NCBI GenBank assembly: GCA_021793855.1
Contig: JAJYRY010000084.1
Coordinates: 1 to 5,022 of the forward strand
Reading direction: 5' to 3'
Origin: Thermoplasmata archaeon
Lineage (GTDB): Archaea; Thermoplasmatota; Thermoplasmata; Thermoplasmatales; GCA-001856825
Length of the DNA: 5,022 nt
Shown: piece after piece, positions 1 to 5,022 of the stretch
How the letters are laid out: each line of letters starts with the position of its first letter
Numbering within the stretch: position 1 is the stretch's first letter
Notes under the pieces: generated by a model
Database searches by the model: none
What the model saw: only the letters and a program-made list of their open reading frames with translations
What the model was told of the DNA's origin: nothing
Position numbers and translations under genes: made by a program

Positions 1-1378
1 GCAGCGGTACCGGGACATCTTGGTCAATAATCATGGATAGCCACATCCTTAGTCTGGCGATCTCAACTGCTTCCGGTTCTACGTCAAAGCCGAAAAGATT
101 TCTGTGGATTGCCTTTTTGTATTCATAGGGGTCGGAGTTCCAGCCAGCAATGGAATCGGCATCGATAATTATGGAAACAATTTCCTGCATCATCACTACC
201 AGAAAACCGCCGGAACCAACGGCAGGATCGACCACTCTGACTTTGAGAAGCCGTTCTTTCAGGTTTCTGATTTCATCTATCTTTTTGCTCTTCCTGAGGT
301 CTTCCAAATATAGGTCAATGCCGTCCTGCATGCTCTTGTTATCTGAAGTGTACCTATCTTGAAGCCCCAGATAACGAACCAAGGCACGTCTGCAAATGAA
401 GGAGATCTCGTCCTTTGGTGTGTAAAATGTCCCCTTCTCCCCCCTCTCCTTTTCAAGCAGTAAGTTCTCAAAGACCGTTCCAGTCAAGGCAGGATCTATA
501 CTTACTTCCACTTCAAGGGGGGCAGTTTCGTCTACGGTAAAATTGTATTCATCGAAGAACTTGCGAGCTTTATGAAACGCATCGTTCAGAATTTCGGAGA
601 TTCCAGACTCCTTCTCCCGGGTTAAGTAATCTTCCCTGTCAAACAGGGAACCATTTAAGAATGGTATTCCCTCGAGCTTTCCCGTGTTCAGACCGTCGTA
701 GTAAAGATTGCTCAACTCATGGTAATTCTGAATGGCATCTACAAACTTCTTGTTTCCCCTGAGCCATCCTTTTTTCTGCAGGAAATAGAGGAACATCAGC
801 CTTCCAAGGAACTTCTGGGCAAACGATCTCGTGTTATTCTCCAGGTAAGGTTTAAGGTTGTCCAACAGTTCCTGAAATAGATCCCTGTACTGATTGAAGA
901 AATCGTCCCTGACTTTCTGGTATGGGAAAAACGCATTGTTGTACAGCTTCAGCAGCTCTACCTTGTCTTCCACATATTTCATTGACTGGAGCACGAGCTT
1001 ATCAGTGTGGTACAGTTCGTCAGAAAGGTACAGGATTTTTGCCTCTGAGTTATAGCCCACTCCAGGTATTATGCTCACATAGGATTCCGAAGAATTTGTC
1101 AGAACAACTACCGGGCTAAGCAGGTTGTTTCTTTTCCACGACCTTGCGATGCCCACGCATCTCCCACGGGAAAACTCCTCGTTCTTTACCTCTATTACAA
1201 CTACATCCATCAAGTCATTGTTAAAGAGTCTGGTCACCTTCAAAGGGTTTGTATTTCTAGGTAGTATCTTCTGCTCCCTCAAAAGAGCCAGAGGAAACTC
1301 CTGAACCTTCACAGGATAGTCCAATTCTCTGAATAGGTCTAGCCAGAAGTCCAGTCCAAATTTCCTTGAGTTAGCCAT
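1..1378 (-). CDS. Type IIG (Eco57I-like) restriction-modification enzyme, N-terminal 459 residues; C-terminus beyond window
   Basis: This is an N6-adenine DNA methyltransferase of the Eco57I-like/Type IIG class, in which one polypeptide usually both modifies and cuts DNA. It is cut by the window edge; only residues 1-459 are visible. Visible landmarks are: residues 58-65, DVVVIEVK, followed by a basic SRGRCVGIARSWKR stretch, resembling the N-terminal domain of these proteins, where a D...ExK pattern may be a PD-(D/E)xK nuclease core; 199-206, FLQKKGWL, in the helical region common in this family; 318-321, FYTP (motif X); 384-393, DPAVGSGGFL (SAM-binding motif I); and 430-435, GFDVEP, in the next strand, with an acidic residue expected to contact SAM. 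The catalytic NPPY motif and the target-recognition domain should follow off the left edge. The ATG start is two bases after the stop of the zinc ribbon gene, suggesting co-transcription. A methylase-only or BREX PglX-like role is possible until the C-terminus is seen. Confidence 0.85.
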   Translation of the reverse strand, partial: MANSRKFGLDFWLDLFRELDYPVKVQEFPLALLREQKILPRNTNPLKVTRLFNNDLMDVVVIEVKNEEFSRGRCVGIARSWKRNNLLSPVVVLTNSSESYVSIIPGVGYNSEAKILYLSDELYHTDKLVLQSMKYVEDKVELLKLYNNAFFPYQKVRDDFFNQYRDLFQELLDNLKPYLENNTRSFAQKFLGRLMFLYFLQKKGWLRGNKKFVDAIQNYHELSNLYYDGLNTGKLEGIPFLNGSLFDREDYLTREKESGISEILNDAFHKARKFFDEYNFTVDETAPLEVEVSIDPALTGTVFENLLLEKERGEKGTFYTPKDEISFICRRALVRYLGLQDRYTSDNKSMQDGIDLYLEDLRKSKKIDEIRNLKERLLKVRVVDPAVGSGGFLVVMMQEIVSIIIDADSIAGWNSDPYEYKKAIHRNLFGFDVEPEAVEIARLRMWLSMIIDQDVPVPL

Positions 1379-1380
1379 GC

Positions 1381-1545
1381 TCAATCGGCCCTTGGAATCG
1401 TAAAACTCTTGCCGTCATCTGAAACATAGGAATTGAATTTTTCGCGGCAATCAGGGCACTCAAATCTTGAGACCCTAAACTTGCCGTATTTCCACTCCTT
1501 AAAGGGTTTATCATGCACTTCTTCCCCACATATTAGGCACTTCAT
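1381..1545 (-). CDS. 54-residue zinc ribbon protein
   Basis: A short complete gene begins MKCLICGEEV and ends FTIPRAD. Two CxxC knuckles, C3-C6 and C30-C33, are spaced like a zinc ribbon that binds one Zn2+. Between them lies a basic, aromatic stretch (KEWKYGKFRVSRFEC) typical of small archaeal zinc ribbons. No other domain fits in this length. The stop is separated by two bases from the ATG of the restriction-methylase, so the two are very likely one transcript and probably translationally coupled. A TATA-like box sits 28-36 bases upstream of the ATG, which would give a leaderless or nearly leaderless mRNA. Its function is unknown. A regulator or accessory subunit of the restriction enzyme is suggested only by position. 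Confidence 0.82.
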   Translation of the reverse strand: MKCLICGEEVHDKPFKEWKYGKFRVSRFECPDCREKFNSYVSDDGKSFTIPRAD

Positions 1546-1572
1546 GAGTACAGACGTTAACGACTCGAAAAT

Positions 1573-1581
1573 TATTAAAGC
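1573..1581 (-). promoter_or_regulatory. TATA box for the zinc ribbon/restriction-methylase operon
   Basis: Read on minus, this is GCTTTAATA, close to an archaeal box A. It lies 28-36 bases before the ATG at 1545, placing transcription start at or within a few bases of the start codon (leaderless). A second AT-rich candidate, GCTTATAG, lies further upstream at 1598-1605 and would give a roughly 30-base leader. No Shine-Dalgarno sequence is evident before 1545, which favours the leaderless reading. Confidence 0.5.
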
Positions 1582-1610
1582 TTTCTTGCATAATTACTAT
1601 AAGCAATGAG

Positions 1611-1638
1611 AGTAGTATAAGGTGATATTGCCACTACT
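1611..1638. repeat. Short inverted repeat upstream of the restriction-methylase operon
   Basis: AGTAGT (1611-1616) and ACTACT (1633-1638) are perfect six-base inverted arms around a 16-base spacer. The repeat lies 30 bases upstream of the putative TATA box, in the gap between the Schlafen-like gene and the zinc ribbon gene. It could be an operator or a weak RNA hairpin at the end of the upstream transcript. Six-base arms can arise by chance, so confidence is low. I see nothing else convincing between 1546 and 1724. Confidence 0.25.
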
Positions 1639-1724
1639 GGTGCCTTCCAATAGAGGCGACTTCGGCTAACGGAGCTCATTGTTAGTAGATTGTACCGTAT
1701 CAGAGACGGGTAACATAGACAAGG

Positions 1725-3047
1725 TCAACCAAAGGTACCTCCAGACCTCGTATATTTTTGGCGATATATTTCATCTATCTCATTTGGACTCATTGGCATA
1801 TCGGATGAATTCCTTCTTATATATGGCACCGGTTTATTTCCCAAAAGAAGGTAATAGGGCTTGTCATACCCGTTTGGAACTCGTATCATTATCACAGGTT
1901 TCCCGTCATATTTGTCTTCGCTAATATCACATTCAACAAACGGCTTTATACTGTCTCGTATGCTCTGCTCAATCTGCTCCTTGCTGGTGTTTCCGCACCC
2001 AACTATGTCACCATGGTCATCAACACCCACTAGAATTGTTCCTCCGCTGCTATTTGCGAAGGCAACTACACTCTCCAGAAACTCTTTCTTGTTGTTTCCC
2101 AGCTCCCTCTTATATTCCAAGTTCTGGTTTTCCCCCAGGGATGCAAAATATTCAAACTGGTCCGTTGCATCACCATATTCGATCCAGTCTCTGGAGAAAT
2201 ACCCGTAGTTTTCGTCGTAGCGAACTATATCGATAATTTCAAAGGCTTCATCGAGCAGAAAGCAGTAGAAAACAAGCGGAGGGTTCTTCAATGGAATCTC
2301 CACCGAATTGCCCTTAACCTCTATTTCTGTATGAGGATGCTCATCGCCGGACTGGGACTGATTCAGGTACTTGACAAAAAGTCTTCCACTGTATCCCTGT
2401 GAGGACTCAAGATACATTGTCACTGATTGCCGAGAAATCTTGATTTTCGTGAATCTAGCTCGGTAGTCGGGAAGAATAAACAGAATCTTTTCAAGCCAAT
2501 AAAAAGCACTCGTAAATCCAATTATCGGAAACTCATTTTCAATGGCACTTTGTACATTTGGATATATGGGGAGTCCTTTACGTAGCCACATTTGGATTGG
2601 AAAGGATGGAGGTTGTTTCACATTCATGTTTCCATAGATGAAAGCTTTCGAAGGCCATTCAACATCGAATCTCTCTATATCTCCTGACCCATGGGAAGAA
2701 ACGAAGTTATCTCCCCAGGAATATGAGAAAACCGGTTGAATGCTTAAGTCGCTGTCGAACTCTATCGGCCAATCGGCAATTTCAGCACGTTTTTCCTTCA
2801 GAATCGAATTCACCAGGTCAAGGAAACCTTCTTTATCAACGTAATGCTCTAGGATTACAAAATCGCCGTAGTCCAGTTTTCTACTGTCAACGTCGTGAGT
2901 GTTTTTGGGCTGGATTAGCATGATTTTGCTCTTCCACACGCCATTCTCCTTAACTAAAGCGGCCTTGACCTGAACGCACCGATAAAAGCTACTCCGCTGT
3001 TCAAAAATGCTCTTGATTTTGATTAGATCTCTGTCATCAATCGCCAT
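1725..3047 (-). CDS. Schlafen/AlbA_2-domain protein with unrecognised N-terminal region (440 residues)
   Basis: The C-terminal third is an AlbA_2 (Schlafen-type) domain, roughly residues 305-430. Hallmarks are ENQNLEYKRE at 306-315, the helix with VVAFANSSGG, then TILVGVDDHG, and near the end PVPYIRR. The acidic residues E306, E311 and D343/D344 occupy positions like the E-E-D triad of nucleolytic mammalian Schlafens (the two Glu are five apart in both), so RNase activity is plausible. Residues 1-300 are unfamiliar, predicted mixed alpha/beta and rich in aromatic residues, and may be a sensor or partner-binding module. I chose the ATG at 3047 (MAIDDRDLIKIKS). The frame stays open to a TTG at 3086, which would add 13 residues and sit better with the TATA box near 3134. 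Neither start has a strong ribosome site. The AlbA_2 call is solid; a role in defence is inference from family and context. Confidence 0.85.
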   Translation of the reverse strand: MAIDDRDLIKIKSIFEQRSSFYRCVQVKAALVKENGVWKSKIMLIQPKNTHDVDSRKLDYGDFVILEHYVDKEGFLDLVNSILKEKRAEIADWPIEFDSDLSIQPVFSYSWGDNFVSSHGSGDIERFDVEWPSKAFIYGNMNVKQPPSFPIQMWLRKGLPIYPNVQSAIENEFPIIGFTSAFYWLEKILFILPDYRARFTKIKISRQSVTMYLESSQGYSGRLFVKYLNQSQSGDEHPHTEIEVKGNSVEIPLKNPPLVFYCFLLDEAFEIIDIVRYDENYGYFSRDWIEYGDATDQFEYFASLGENQNLEYKRELGNNKKEFLESVVAFANSSGGTILVGVDDHGDIVGCGNTSKEQIEQSIRDSIKPFVECDISEDKYDGKPVIMIRVPNGYDKPYYLLLGNKPVPYIRRNSSDMPMSPNEIDEIYRQKYTRSGGTFG

Positions 3048-3133
3048 CAATATGAAAGCATCTCTGAAGTATGAAACTTTCCACAATCAAAATCCATGTC
3101 ACGTATCAATAACCGTCTTCGAATACGGATCGC

Positions 3134-3141
3134 AATATATT
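3134..3141 (-). promoter_or_regulatory. Possible TATA box for the Schlafen-like gene
   Basis: AATATATT is self-complementary and therefore strand-neutral. It is assigned to minus because the Schlafen-like gene lies downstream on that strand. Transcription would start near 3110, giving a leader of about 24 bases to the TTG at 3086 or about 63 bases to the ATG at 3047. A weaker TTTCATAC at 3070-3077 would suit a leaderless start at 3047. The choice cannot be settled from sequence. Confidence 0.35.
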
Positions 3142-3270
3142 GGAATATTTCACCTCTCAATAACTTGTCCAAGTAGTATTCTACGCATTCCGGGGGAAAT
3201 GTTGAGGGGTAGGGTCTGTACTGTTACCTTTCTACCACATATAATCAAAATTTCATGGCCAGAAATAACA

Positions 3271-3303
3271 GTGGGAGGCCACCCCCCAACACTTAACGTT
3301 GGG
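3271..3303. repeat. GC-rich inverted repeats (potential hairpins)
   Basis: Two adjacent potential hairpins are visible. GTGG (3271-3274) pairs with CCAC (3279-3282) around a four-base loop, and CCCAAC (3285-3290) pairs with GTTGGG (3298-3303) around a seven-base loop. They lie about 80 bases upstream of the HEPN-like gene's TATA box, outside its expected transcript. They could be operator sites or part of an unannotated small RNA. No T-tract follows on plus. Confidence 0.35.
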
Positions 3304-3384
3304 CAGAGTATACAAATGGTTTTCAGAGCAACAGAGGGGTAATTTTTCTAATGTGTAACCACTTAATTTCTCATCCCTTACGAA

Positions 3385-3393
3385 GATATATAT
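3385..3393 (+). promoter_or_regulatory. TATA box for the zinc finger-HEPN-like gene
   Basis: GATATATAT lies 35-43 bases before the ATG at 3428. With the usual archaeal spacing, transcription would begin around 3412-3416, leaving a short leader of 12-16 bases that still includes the GGAG ribosome site. The agreement of TATA box, leader and ribosome site supports both the promoter and the start codon. Confidence 0.55.
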
Positions 3394-3416
3394 CTCCTCT
3401 TGAGTTAAAACAAATT

Positions 3417-3420
3417 GGAG
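3417..3420 (+). promoter_or_regulatory. Ribosome binding site (GGAG) of the HEPN-like gene
   Basis: GGAG is followed by a seven-base spacer and the ATG at 3428. It is the clearest Shine-Dalgarno sequence in the window and fixes the start of the following gene. The restriction-methylase operon, by contrast, appears leaderless. Confidence 0.55.
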
Positions 3421-3427
3421 CATACGT

Positions 3428-4081
3428 ATGAGTTCATGCAGCTGGCCCTATTGCGGAGAAGAATCGATATGTACAGTTACAGTGACATTCCTAGCGAAAC
3501 CGGCCAAATTCTCACTATGCCATAGTCACCTTGCCTTGCACAGGCATGCGGAGTACTGCTGGAGTTCCCTAATAAATACTTCAGGTTTCTTCCAGACTCA
3601 TCTCCTTTTTGGACTGTCCATAGACCTTTTAAAGGATGCGCTTCTTTCATATGAAGCGGGCAATATTAATTCGTCTACTCTGATGTGCAGATCGGCCCTT
3701 GAAGCCTCTTTGCATTCAAGAATCAGCGTCAAAAACCCAAAATATAATAAAAATCCAGATGGCAGCTTTTATCTCCACACATTTGACCATGATTATGAGT
3801 GTGATAGGTTAGTACTTTCCGATATAATTGACATTGCGAAGAAGCTCAAATATCTGACTGGCCTTGAAGATAAAGTGCGTGAAGTCAAATACCTTGGCGA
3901 TTTCGTGGCTCACAAGGGTGAGCGTGTCTGGAAAGAGATTCTTAAAGCATCCTTTAAACGGGGATCTGATACCACACATATTTGGCTGACTGCACTGGAG
4001 GCAAAAGATGCCCTAGAATTTACTGTTAAAATCCTTCAAAAACTAATATCAGATTTCTACGGTTTAACAATTCCCAGCTAA
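3428..4081 (+). CDS. Zinc finger-DUF4145/HEPN-like fusion protein (217 residues)
   Basis: The N-terminus resembles a small zinc-binding module: C4, C9 (CSWPYC), then a short beta-like stretch and C31, H34 (FSLCHSH), with extra C15, H38, H40 and C44 as alternative ligands. After a linker, residues 60-215 form a helical domain with the DUF4145 pattern, a HEPN-like fold: YEAGNINSSTLMCRSALEASL at about 75-95, LSDIIDIAKKLKYL at 130-143, and VREVKYLGDFVAHKG at 150-164. R151 and the G-D-x-x-A-H162 signature match the conserved DUF4145 core, but the R-H spacing is longer than the RxxxxH of classical HEPN ribonucleases, so nuclease activity is uncertain. It is the only plus-strand gene, with its own promoter and ribosome site. 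Its stop abuts the integrase stop. A nucleic-acid sensor or abortive-infection effector is an inference. I know of no name for this exact architecture. Confidence 0.75.
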   Translation: MSSCSWPYCGEESICTVTVTFLAKPAKFSLCHSHLALHRHAEYCWSSLINTSGFFQTHLLFGLSIDLLKDALLSYEAGNINSSTLMCRSALEASLHSRISVKNPKYNKNPDGSFYLHTFDHDYECDRLVLSDIIDIAKKLKYLTGLEDKVREVKYLGDFVAHKGERVWKEILKASFKRGSDTTHIWLTALEAKDALEFTVKILQKLISDFYGLTIPS

Positions 4082-4092
4082 TTATTGGGAAT
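4070..4092. terminator. Hairpin spanning the convergent stops of the HEPN-like gene and integrase
   Basis: ATTCCCA (4070-4076) and TGGGAAT (4086-4092) form perfect seven-base arms around a nine-base loop that contains both stop codons (TAA at 4079-4081 on plus, TAA at 4084-4082 on minus). The position suggests a shared bidirectional terminator or end-protecting hairpin. Archaeal terminators usually depend on T-tracts, which are weak here, so the role is uncertain even though the inverted repeat is clear. Confidence 0.4.
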
Positions 4093-4939
4093 GGGAGGCA
4101 AGATTCACCTTATCAAAGACTTCAGTTAACGAGTCTAATACCCGACTGTACCAGTAATCTGCCTGTTTCACCTTTGAAAGGTAGTGCATCGATCCCACGG
4201 ATTCTGAGGATCTCCCCTGGATGAAATCAGCAACGCCTTCCGGCACTCCCCGGTAAATCAGGAAATTGTATTGCCACTTTCGTAGGTATTTTGGCGCTAA
4301 TCCGAGTTCGCTGAAGTAATGGGATATTGTGTCATCGTTCAGTTCCGTTTTCTCAAGCGAAGCCGCAAGTTCCTTTGGCATATAAACGTAGAATGCTTTT
4401 TTGTGGCCTCTAAAATAGTTCAATGAGTATTTTGCGGTGTCTCCGTTAACTATGAGCTTGTCTTTGTCAAAATCCTTCATCATTTTTACTAATTCCATTA
4501 TTCTTATTCCTGAGGCGGCCAAAACTGAAAAAACCATTTTCATGGGTTCGTCGTTAATCTTCCCATACATTTCTTTGACCTTATTATCATCAGGGACGAA
4601 ACCATCTGGAGAGGTTTTCCGAGAGGGGATAGCCTTTCTGAAATAATTAGCGTCCTCACTTGACAATAGTTCATTCTCTTCCAGGAAATTGAGATAGACC
4701 CTAGCTACGGTTCTAATGTATTGTGTCCGAGACCCAAGTATGATATTTGAGAGTTCTGCCCTGTTCTGGATCTTTTTATCCCAGAAACTTTCTTTCAGGT
4801 ACTTGTTGACTTGGTTCTTGTATCCCTTTGTATAGCTCTTGTTATCCATCCACTCATTCAGGGTATCAAAGTGTTCAGAAACCCTTGGAATTACGGCTTG
4901 GTAAGCACGAGGTCGCGGGTCCGAATCCCGTCGGCGGCT
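4082..4939 (-). CDS. int: SSV-type tyrosine integrase, C-terminal part int(C), interrupted at its 5' side by the tRNA-Thr att site
   Basis: This is an archaeal site-specific tyrosine recombinase that catalyses integration and excision at a tRNA gene. Numbered from the first ATG (4849; 255 residues), the catalytic set is visible: R116 in ASGIRIMEL, K150 in FRGHKKAFYVY, K187xxR190 in KYLRKW, R213 in FIQGRSSES (at the position of the usual H/W), and the nucleophile Y223 in SMHYLS. The R190-R213-Y223 spacing and the FIQGR sequence match the fusellovirus SSV1 integrase as I recall it. The ATG is probably not the true start. The 30 upstream codons stay open, and those just before it (SEHFDTLNEWMDNKSYTKGY) continue the core-binding domain. 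The frame then reads antisense through the tRNA fragment (RRRDSDPRPRAY) and meets TAG at 4952-4954, with no ATG, GTG or TTG on the way. It is therefore read as int(C), probably not expressed as a full enzyme in this state. Confidence 0.85.
   Translation of the reverse strand, partial: SRRRDSDPRPRAYQAVIPRVSEHFDTLNEWMDNKSYTKGYKNQVNKYLKESFWDKKIQNRAELSNIILGSRTQYIRTVARVYLNFLEENELLSSEDANYFRKAIPSRKTSPDGFVPDDNKVKEMYGKINDEPMKMVFSVLAASGIRIMELVKMMKDFDKDKLIVNGDTAKYSLNYFRGHKKAFYVYMPKELAASLEKTELNDDTISHYFSELGLAPKYLRKWQYNFLIYRGVPEGVADFIQGRSSESVGSMHYLSKVKQADYWYSRVLDSLTEVFDKVNLASHSQ
4896..4939 (+). tRNA. 3' fragment of tRNA-Thr(GGT); attachment-site core
   Basis: The sequence folds as the 3' half of a tRNA: T33 at 4899, anticodon GGT at 4900-4902 (threonine), AA at 37-38, the 3' anticodon strand GCACG (4905-4909), variable loop AGGTC, T-arm GCGGG-TCCGAAT-CCCGT (4915-4931), the acceptor 3' strand CGGCGGC (4932-4938) and U73 (4939), the discriminator of archaeal tRNA-Thr. 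The 5' half is missing: upstream bases cannot complete the anticodon stem (ACGGC instead of the CGTGC needed), and no D-arm is present. Identity to a tRNA therefore begins at about 4896, inside the anticodon arm, where archaeal integrases commonly cross over. C55 in the T-loop replaces the usual T. The intact gene should lie at the other end of the element. Confidence 0.85.
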
Positions 4940-5022
4940 TACTGAATATTTCTAATTCTGTATGCAAAAGAAACGATGGGTTTTCGCTCCAGACTTTCAG
5001 GCAAGATGTCACGAACCTGGAA
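4939..5022 (-). CDS. Possible 3' end of a host gene flanking the element
   Basis: On minus, one frame is open from the right edge for 27 codons (ending IVSFAYRIRNIQ) and stops with TAA at 4941-4939, exactly at the tRNA end. The composition looks protein-like, and a gene ending convergently on a tRNA would be ordinary for host DNA. The plus strand is also open from an ATG at 4962 to the edge, so the call is weak. The T-rich 4948-4959 (ATTTCTAATTCT) could terminate the tRNA transcript. Confidence 0.22.
   Translation of the reverse strand, partial: FQVRDILPESLERKPIVSFAYRIRNIQ

Larger units (their letters stand above)
3087..3427. other. Divergent intergenic region between the Schlafen-like and HEPN-like genes
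   Basis: This stretch separates two divergently transcribed genes and should hold both promoters. It contains the putative minus-strand TATA box at 3134-3141, a G-rich patch at 3192-3214, a hairpin-capable stretch at 3271-3303, and the plus-strand TATA box and ribosome site at 3385-3420. Open frames that cross it show no recognisable protein features and run antisense to the Schlafen gene or across the promoter, so I do not call a gene here. Confidence 0.5.
1..4939. mobile_element. Right part of a tRNA-Thr-integrated archaeal element carrying defence-like cargo
   Basis: The right boundary is defined by a 3' tRNA-Thr fragment that overlaps the 5' side of a truncated SSV-type integrase frame. 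In this integrase class the attachment site lies inside the int gene, so integration leaves int(C) beside the partial tRNA and int(N) beside the intact tRNA. The orientation fits: the fragment reads on plus, the integrase on minus, and the frame dies just after the tRNA end. The left boundary is outside the window. Cargo seen here is a Type IIG-like restriction-methylase, a zinc ribbon protein, a Schlafen-like protein and a zinc finger-HEPN-like protein. I see no capsid, replication or partition gene, so whether this is a provirus, an integrated plasmid or a satellite island is open. Confidence 0.68.

Noticed and set aside
922..1119. Plus-strand open frame inside the restriction-methylase
   Set aside because: It is fully antisense to a well-supported coding region and has no domain of its own. 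The same applies to the open frames at 104-362 on plus and 277-471 on minus.
1679..1924. Plus-strand open frame of 81 codons
   Set aside because: Most of it is antisense to the conserved AlbA_2 coding region, which is clearly the real gene.
3007..3342. Plus-strand open frame of 111 codons
   Set aside because: It begins antisense to the Schlafen-like gene and continues through the divergent promoter region. It has no recognisable domain, and its hydrophobic start is a reading of the opposite strand's coding sequence.
3253..3423. Minus-strand open frame of 56 codons starting MLQFVLTQEE
   Set aside because: Its first part looks mildly protein-like, but it lies antisense across the HEPN-like gene's TATA box and ribosome site and ends in Cys/Trp-rich sequence without pattern. 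I saw no promoter for it.
4840..4939. A complete tRNA-Thr gene
   Set aside because: No D-arm or 5' acceptor strand is present, and the bases 5' of the anticodon cannot pair with GCACG, so only the 3' half is a tRNA.
1..5022. CRISPR array or phage-type tandem repeats
   Set aside because: No regularly spaced repeats of 20 bases or more were seen on either strand.
4962..5022. Plus-strand gene start (ATG at 4962, open to the edge)
   Set aside because: Only 20 codons are visible, with no ribosome site, and the minus strand is equally open, so it cannot be supported.

Overview
The window looks archaeal. The evidence is an integrase of the SSV (fusellovirus) type, a 3' tRNA-Thr fragment whose predicted discriminator base is U73 with no encoded CCA, and AT-rich TATA boxes about 30 bases before start codons. 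The moderate G+C and a G-U pair in the T-stem argue against an extreme hyperthermophile. A Thermoplasmata-like archaeon is a guess, not a demonstration.

Layout, left to right. Bases 1-1378 (minus) encode the N-terminal 459 residues of a large restriction-methylase of the Type IIG/Eco57I-like class; the rest lies beyond the left edge. Two bases upstream of it is a 54-residue zinc ribbon gene (1381-1545, minus) with its own likely leaderless promoter. Bases 1725-3047 (or 3086), minus, encode a protein with a C-terminal Schlafen/AlbA_2 domain behind a roughly 300-residue N-terminal region that I do not recognise. A divergent intergenic region (3087-3427) carries promoters for this gene and for the next. 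Bases 3428-4081 (plus) encode a zinc-finger-like N-terminus fused to a DUF4145/HEPN-like helical domain. It converges, with no gap between stop codons, on the C-terminal part of a tyrosine recombinase (4082-4849 from its first ATG, but open to 4951).

The right end explains the rest. The integrase frame stays open through the 3' half of a tRNA-Thr(GGT) gene (about 4896-4939) read antisense, then hits a stop 13 bases past the tRNA end, with no ATG, GTG or TTG in that stretch. This is the expected structure of a partitioned SSV-type integrase: int(C) next to the partial tRNA at one end of an integrated element, with int(N) and the intact tRNA expected at the other end, left of this window. Bases 1 to about 4939 are therefore read as an integrated element, and 4940-5022 as host flank.

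The cargo (restriction-methylase, zinc ribbon, Schlafen-like putative RNase, zinc finger-HEPN-like protein) looks like a small defence island carried by the element. Joint action of these genes is inference.
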